Source: Cladopsammia gracilis
Taxonomy: Eukaryota > Cnidaria > Anthozoa > Scleractinia > Dendrophylliidae
Direction of reading: 5' to 3'
DNA length: 64,000 nucleotides
Assembly: GCA_022457155.1 (NCBI GenBank)
Contig: JAJGOT010000433.1
Coordinates: 592,501-656,500 of the forward strand
The notes under the pieces: generated by a model
What the model saw: the letters and a program-made list of their open reading frames with translations, nothing else
What the model was told of the DNA's origin: nothing
Database searches by the model: none
Program-made: the position numbers and the translations under genes
Shown: in pieces, positions 58,985-64,000 of the stretch
Numbering within the stretch: the stretch's first letter is position 1
Layout: each line of letters starts with the position of its first letter

Positions 58985-59700
58985 TAGTTACGTCGTTATT
59001 TAAAAAACACGGTAAATACATCAGGCATTAACAATTTAACATAAACTACAACTTAATAAGAAACTATGTGTGTAAATTAATCTTCTATAATTTAAAAATA
59101 TAACTAACTATTAATGAAAAGTAAACTAAAGTAAAGCCTGTTTTACATGAATGCCGTGTCGGAATTAATTAAGAATCGTCGGAAATTAGTCAGAGATGTT
59201 GCCTGCCTAGCAGCTGAGGGTAGACTGTTCCAGAGGACTGCACCACTATAGTGTACCGCCATCTATTTTGACCATTGACTTCCTTGATATGCTTTGCTTA
59301 CTTGAAGTGCTATGCCTACTTAAGGTGGCTGAACACAGTTTCACTGTACCTATGCGTCATTCATTGTCATTTTAAAACTACTAACGTCTGGGCGCCCAAA
59401 ATTGGTGAGGCATAGGATTAAGCAACAAGCTATATATTTTGATATTTTTGTAAAATGCACCAAATATACAACTATAAAATGGATAAATATATTCTATAGA
59501 GCAAAAACGGAAGCAGTAGTTTAGAGCAAGATTTACAAGGATGGAAGTGGATTGCAGTTTACGATCAAGAGATCAATTTTGATTTCGTGGCAGTGAAGAA
59601 ATCAAAGTTCAATAGTGGTGGAATTTTGAGTATTTTAGCCGTTATCGATGATTTTGTCTTTTTAGTTCATATTTCGGCCTTGCGTTCATCGCTTTTGGCG
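58985..59700. other. Stretch with a TTAAGGTGGCT transposon end, otherwise no gene
   Basis: TTAAGGTGGCTGAACACAG at 59320 matches the insertion end at 33448. No partner end was found. The remainder shows no feature I can support. Confidence 0.4.
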
Positions 59701-59720
59701 AATTTCTCTTCCTATTTTAA

Positions 59721-60654
59721 GGTCGGCACACACGATGCGACTAGTCCCTGCGACTAGCCGCGGGGACCAGTCGCAGGGACTAGTCGCACCGTGTGAACTT
59801 GTAAGTAGTCCCTGCGACTAGTCGCAGGGACCAGTCGCATCGTGTGAACTGCTTCAAAATCTAGTCGCAGGGACTAACTTTAAAAAAGCAGCAAAAACTG
59901 GGGGCAAACGCTATCTTCGTTTCACTCTGCAGCTTTGTTAAGAAACCAAAATTATTAAAATAGCAAGGTAGCATTGAAATAAATCAGCTTATTATAACCG
60001 CAGGTAGTTCAGCGAAATCATTCAGTACTTGAATTGTTTATGATTCAGTTTGGATAGAAGCGAGAAATTACGCTCTGTTACCAATTATTTTAGATGTTGC
60101 CAATACAGAAATAAAACGGGACGAAAATTCGATCAAGATCTTCAGTACTCATGTAAATTCAGTATTTCAAAACTGGTTTTTAATCCCGGAGAGGAAACAT
60201 TCCTGAAGTCACGCAATCGCTTCTGTACATTGTTACTGTTGTCTTTATGATTTTTGTCCCACAGTTGTCGATTTTTTTTGTAAAATTCAATCAGCATTCT
60301 GGTGGAAGTGACACTCCAAGCATCGTCTTCCTCCACGTGTTCCGCCATCTTGAAACAGAGTCCGTAAGGAATTGTGGGAGCATGTGATACCGATTTGTGA
60401 TTGGTTTATTTTAATTTGGTCGCAGGGACTAGTCCCACGAACGGTTCACACGGAGTGTTACGTGGGACTAGTCGCAGGGACTTGTCCCAAAAATTCAAAC
60501 CAGTTTGAATTCGTGGGACTAGTCGCAGCGACTAAATTTTGGTCCCTGCGACTAGATTTTGTGGCAAAAATGGCCAGTTCACACGATGCGACTAGTCGCA
60601 GGGACTAGTCGCAGGGACTAGTCGCAGGGACTAGTCGCATCGTGTGTGCCGACC
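59721..60654. mobile_element. 934 bp TTAA-flanked transposon, CGACTAGTCGCAGGGAC repeats
   Basis: TTAA lies at 59717-59720 and 60655-60658. The ends GGTCGGCACACACGATGCGA and their mirror are perfect inverted repeats, continuing into tandem palindromes of GTCCCTGCGACTAGTCGC. The left terminus resembles that of the Harbinger-like fragment at 1291 (GGCCGGCACACAC). TTAA targets point to piggyBac/Kolobok, while PIF/Harbinger uses a 3 bp TWA site. The class is therefore unsettled. Confidence 0.8.
60142..60348 (-). pseudogene. MADF-like DNA-binding domain, first-exon fragment
   Basis: The frame from ATGGCGGAACACGTGG (60348) reads MAEHVEEDDAWS, then TRMLIEFYKKNRQLWDKNHK. This matches the start of a MADF domain (LIxxYKxxPxLWDxxHxxY). 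MADF/Myb-type proteins bind DNA, and in PIF/Harbinger elements a second gene of this type works with the transposase. After about 45 residues the match is lost, either at an exon end or by deletion, and the frame stops at 60142. The start context CAAGATGGCGG resembles that of the transposase fragment at 1484 (AAAGATGGCGG). No complete helix-turn-helix is present, so the product is unlikely to act. Confidence 0.45.
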
Positions 60655-60655
60655 T

Positions 60656-61706
60656 TAAAGTTCGAGTGGGGAGCTGTTTTTGAGAACACTTGTAAGATTT
60701 CTAGAGCTTCTATCAAGTTATATAAAAGGTTTAACAGATAAAATATCAAAAACAAAAAACAACTTGTGACACGTTTTAAGGCCTCGAGTTTCCACGGTGA
60801 TGAGGAGGGGTGGGGAGGGGGCGGCGGAGAGGTGCTGACCTCGCTATAAACGATTAGTGCATAGTTGTCTTACAATTAGATTATTTTATGCGATTGTTGT
60901 CTTGGATTGTTAAAGGTACATTGTTGCAGTTTGAGAACCGTGGGACAAATAAGCTGACGTCAGTCTATTATTTTTTTTAAGATTCCAAAACACTTCAACT
61001 GTAAACGTACAAACAATTTAAGCTGGTAACATTTTAAGACATGACTTATATAGGAGGCTATTTTAGAACTCTGGAGATTAACGTATGTTAAGCTGATACA
61101 AAAACAAATCGCGTACAAGAAAGCGGTACTATTATTATCCATCTGGACTCACAGTTGAAGCGATCTGTAGCTATATTTAATTGAGGACGTCACTCCCACT
61201 ATTTCCGACATTTAGTAGAAAAAAATGCTTAAATTCCTCAGCAGGTGAACTTTTAGAAGACGACGAATTCGACGGAGAAAATTTTCAAAAAACGATAAGC
61301 TGGCTGTTGTGACCTATTGTGCTAAAATGATGTTTGTTTGGTTTTGAAGGAAATATTATTGTTTTATCCTGGCCATAATCATAAAAACACGATATTTCAG
61401 TTGGGAAATTGTCCCTTTAACAATCTGTGACAATACTATTATTAAAGTTAGCAAGACAACAATCGCATAAAATAATCTAATTGTAAGACAACTGCCGCAC
61501 TAATCGTTTATAGTGAGGTCAGCACCTTTCCTCCGCCCCCTCCCCCTCCCCTCCTCATCACCGTGGGAACTCGAGGCCTTCGAAAACAACGCGTCTCATG
61601 TTGATTTTTGTTTTTGATATTTTAGCAGTTAAACCTTTTGTAGAACCTGATAGAAGCTCAAGAAATCTTACAAATGATCTCTTAACAGCCCCCCACTCGA
61701 ACTTTA
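60656..61706. repeat. Inverted repeat of about 250 bp (60656-60904 and 61452-61706)
   Basis: AAAGTTCGAGTGGGGAGCTG in the left arm is mirrored by CAGCCCCCCACTCGAACTTT in the right. Both contain the GAGGAGGGG/CCCCTCCTC tract and GCGATTGTTGTCTTG at the inner edge. The arms differ by substitutions and a few indels. The left arm abuts the TTAA of the preceding transposon. Confidence 0.85.
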
Positions 61707-62156
61707 ACACTGTCGCAGTTTGAGAACCGTGGGACAAATAAACTGACGTCAGTCTAGCATTTTTTTAAGATTCCAAAACACTTTAACTGCAAACGTACAA
61801 ACAATTTAAGCCGGTAACATTTAAAGACATGACTTTTATAGGCAGCTATTTTAGAACTCTGGAGATCAACGCACGTTAAGCTGATACAAAAACAAATCGC
61901 GTACAAGAAAGCGGTACTATTATTATTCATCTGGACTCACAGTTAAAGCGATTTGTGGATATATTTTGTTGAGGACGTCACTCCCACTTTTTCCGACAAT
62001 TAGTAGAAAAAAATATGCTTAAATTACTCAGCTGGTGAACTTTTTGAAGACAATGAATTCGACGGAGAAAGTTTTCAAAAACGATAAGATGGCTTTTTTG
62101 ACCTATTGCACTAAAATGATGTTTGTTTGGTGTGAGGAAAGATTATTTTTTAATCC
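60926..62156. repeat. Direct repeat of about 440 bp (60926-61367 and 61715-62156)
   Basis: GCAGTTTGAGAACCGTGGGA begins both copies, 789 bp apart. They align to the ATGATGTTTGTTTGG region near the end. The repeat is interleaved with the inverted pair at 60656-61706. It contains TGACGTCA (CRE-like) sites at 60956 and 61744. No coding frame. Confidence 0.85.
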
Positions 62157-62159
62157 GTT

Positions 62160-63600
62160 ATATAAATAACAAATATATAGACAACTGACGTGTTTTGCGG
62201 TTCGTTTAGGAGATTAACGCCTTTCAGATTCTCCAGAAGACCCGTGCGGTCGTGTTTCTCATAGGAACTTCTCAAGATTCATGCTGGTAAACAAGGAATC
62301 ATTTCAACGCTTGCGTGCCGTAAGTGTTTATGTCGTTTATGGGTAATATTTACAATAACAATTTTAACTGTTACCATGGTAACTGACGAGGTCCAGACGG
62401 CTGTCCCAGATTTTGCCGACTTATGAAGTCTGGGCTGGTAGGGGACAAATAGGGACAATGGGGAGCGTTTCTATTTTCCCGTCACGTCCCAGATCTGGAA
62501 CGGCCGGGAACAGCAAAATCCTCATTCGTCTGGGATTTTTCCGACATATCATTGTGAAAACCAGGCCTGGAGCAAATCGCTTTGAGCAAATGGACTCGCT
62601 CTAAAACCGATGTTCAATGCACGGACAATTTTCACGACAATTTTTAACGCAACATCGCTTTAAAAATCGCGCAGTGTAACGCAAAAAGAGCATCGCTGTA
62701 GGGGAAGTTAAACACGAAAATTTGGAATTTTAGTAAATGAATTAATTGTTTTGACTGGCTAACTTAAAAACATTAAAAAGCTGACGTTTCGTGCTTTTGC
62801 CCCTCATTAAGGCGAAGTTACACGGGACCATTCCTAACGCAACATTATAGCATTAAAAGTTGAAACAGTGAACATGTTCCAGCGCGCGGAAATATTTTGT
62901 TGCGTTAAAACCATATTAATACCCCTTTTAATATCCATTTTTACGATAGTCTATCTTATTTAGTTTATTTACAGTTTTAATGCCTGACAAAGGACTTTAA
63001 TGTTTGAAAAGAGGTTTTACGTTTTTTATTCAAAGCGAAAGCCGCCGGTATAACCTACATATGTTTATGTCCGCCCCAAGTCAGCACTGAACTTTTCTTT
63101 TCGCTAAAATACTGTTTTTTATTCCCCTTTGAATCTCCGACTGACAAGTATCCTCGTACCCGAGTCTTACTGTTTTTTTACACTAAAATGCGAGAGATCT
63201 GGGTGCGAGAGCTGGGGACTAACCCGCTTCGACATCCTCGTAATATGTGTAACCGTTCCTTTTGACGTAGTTCTTAGGGTCTTGGTGTCTGGTAGCGTCT
63301 TTCAGTTCGCACTGTCTGATTGAGGAGGAGGAGGAACTATGTTGGAAGTTAAAAGCAAGGCAACTGCTGTCAGCTCGGCATTTCTGAGCGCATTGAGTGA
63401 CGTTTATAACCTCGTGTCGAGAACGAGAGTGAAGAAGAAGGGCGTGGCCGATTTCGTTCAGGGTCGTTTGGAATACTCCTACGGATTAAATGAAAAAAAA
63501 ATTCATCATATTGAAGTTTTGATACAAGGGACAAAAGTTTCTTTTTATTGGTCTTGTGCTGGAATACATTACTCAATTTGCATGCGTCTGTGATGACATC
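62160..63600. other. Stretch with no supported gene
   Basis: It contains TTAAGGCGAAGTTACACGGG (62807), which resembles other TTAA-type transposon ends here, and a short mirrored motif pair at about 63150-63215 (CTCGTACCCGAG...CTGGGTGCGAG). Neither could be bounded. No exon chain was seen. Confidence 0.35.
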
Positions 63601-63611
63601 AAAATATGGTA

Positions 63612-63752
63612 GTACGCATGCGCAGCTCTTACAAGGTCTTCCCTGATTTGCTGAGAAAACAATAGAACAAACAACACAACAATGGACCCTAGCCCTGAAA
63701 ACAATAGAGCTGCGTGATACCCAGGTCCAATAAAATTAGAGGTTGTTGAGAG
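63612..63752 (-). repeat. Dispersed repeat, copy 2
   Basis: The reverse complement reads GCAGCTCTCAACAACCTCTA, ATTGGACCTGGGTATCACGC and CAGCAAATCAGGGA, matching copy 1 at 45013-45175 in the opposite orientation with about 10% differences. Confidence 0.75.
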
Positions 63753-64000
63753 CTGCTTGGGATCGGGGGGAAAATATGGGCGAGTGGTCACTTACCAGTT
63801 GTTAAAACAACAGAAAAATTCACCAGCGTTGAAAGTGGTCGAAAATCGTAAATTAATATTGATTTTTTTTAACAGGACATGAGTGAAAAACCTTTGCCAT
63901 GGTCCTCGGATTCCAGGCCTGCATTGGAATTAAAACAATTTGGTGTTTGAGGATCCAGGAAGAAAAACCGTTGAATCTCCTCCATTCTCGTCGTAAAAAA

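Noticed and set aside
62585..62890. Repeated AACGCAACAT motifs resembling a fold-back element
   Set aside because: Only scattered short matches. No pair of termini or target duplication could be aligned.
63140..63220. Short mirrored motifs CTCGTACCCGAG / CTGGGTGCGAG
   Set aside because: It resembles a small dispersed element, but the ends and flanks cannot be defined from this copy.

Overview
This window reads as nuclear DNA of an invertebrate animal, most likely an anthozoan cnidarian such as a stony coral. That placement is inference. It rests on AT-rich sequence with canonical GT/AG splice signals and no operons, on AAT microsatellites and tRNA-derived SINEs, and on dense short inverted-repeat transposons. 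No conserved housekeeping gene, rRNA, intact tRNA or CRISPR array is visible. Most long reading frames are by-products of tandem repeats.

Layout. 0.2-12 kb is gene-poor and holds a 294 bp element with 9 bp target duplications, a PIF/Harbinger 5' fragment, a decayed non-LTR reverse transcriptase, a pogo-like element and a 266 bp MITE. The same stretch has exon-like segments that occur in pairs. Three exon types keep compatible splice phase and could encode a small unrecognised protein. 12.7-16.6 kb has a SINE and a 66 bp minisatellite invaded by a TA-flanked MITE. 17.3-18.4 kb is a near-perfect inverted pair of Penelope-like element 3' ends, each with a GIY-YIG nuclease domain. 18.4-23 kb has weak exon and promoter candidates only.

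The core, 23.0-44.5 kb, is about 21 kb of satellite DNA in three adjoining parts. They are a 47 bp array (about 205 units, with nested duplications of 1,789, 1,280 and 1,135-1,229 bp), a decayed 70-90 bp array that looks ancestral to it, and a 56 bp array of 110 units. The 56 bp units differ by one site only, which splits them into blocks of 37 and 73. The 56 bp unit has no stop codon in any of the six frames, so it creates false 2,000-codon frames.

44.5-64 kb is again accessory. It contains an 84 bp fold-back element with a 9 bp duplication, a 55 bp minisatellite and perfect palindromes. On the minus strand are exons of a PLAT/LH2-domain gene or pseudogene, with in-frame stops and a hAT-like element in an intron. 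There is an inverted SINE pair, and an 876 bp element sharing its termini with the one at 0.2 kb. A TCGAT-rich element has HIRAN-like gene fragments, and a TTAA-flanked element has a MADF-like fragment. A duplicated block in mixed orientation lies at 60.6-62.2 kb.

There is no pathway of cooperating genes. What unites the window is repeat turnover: satellites expanding by unequal exchange, and non-autonomous DNA transposons carrying pieces of transposon proteins.
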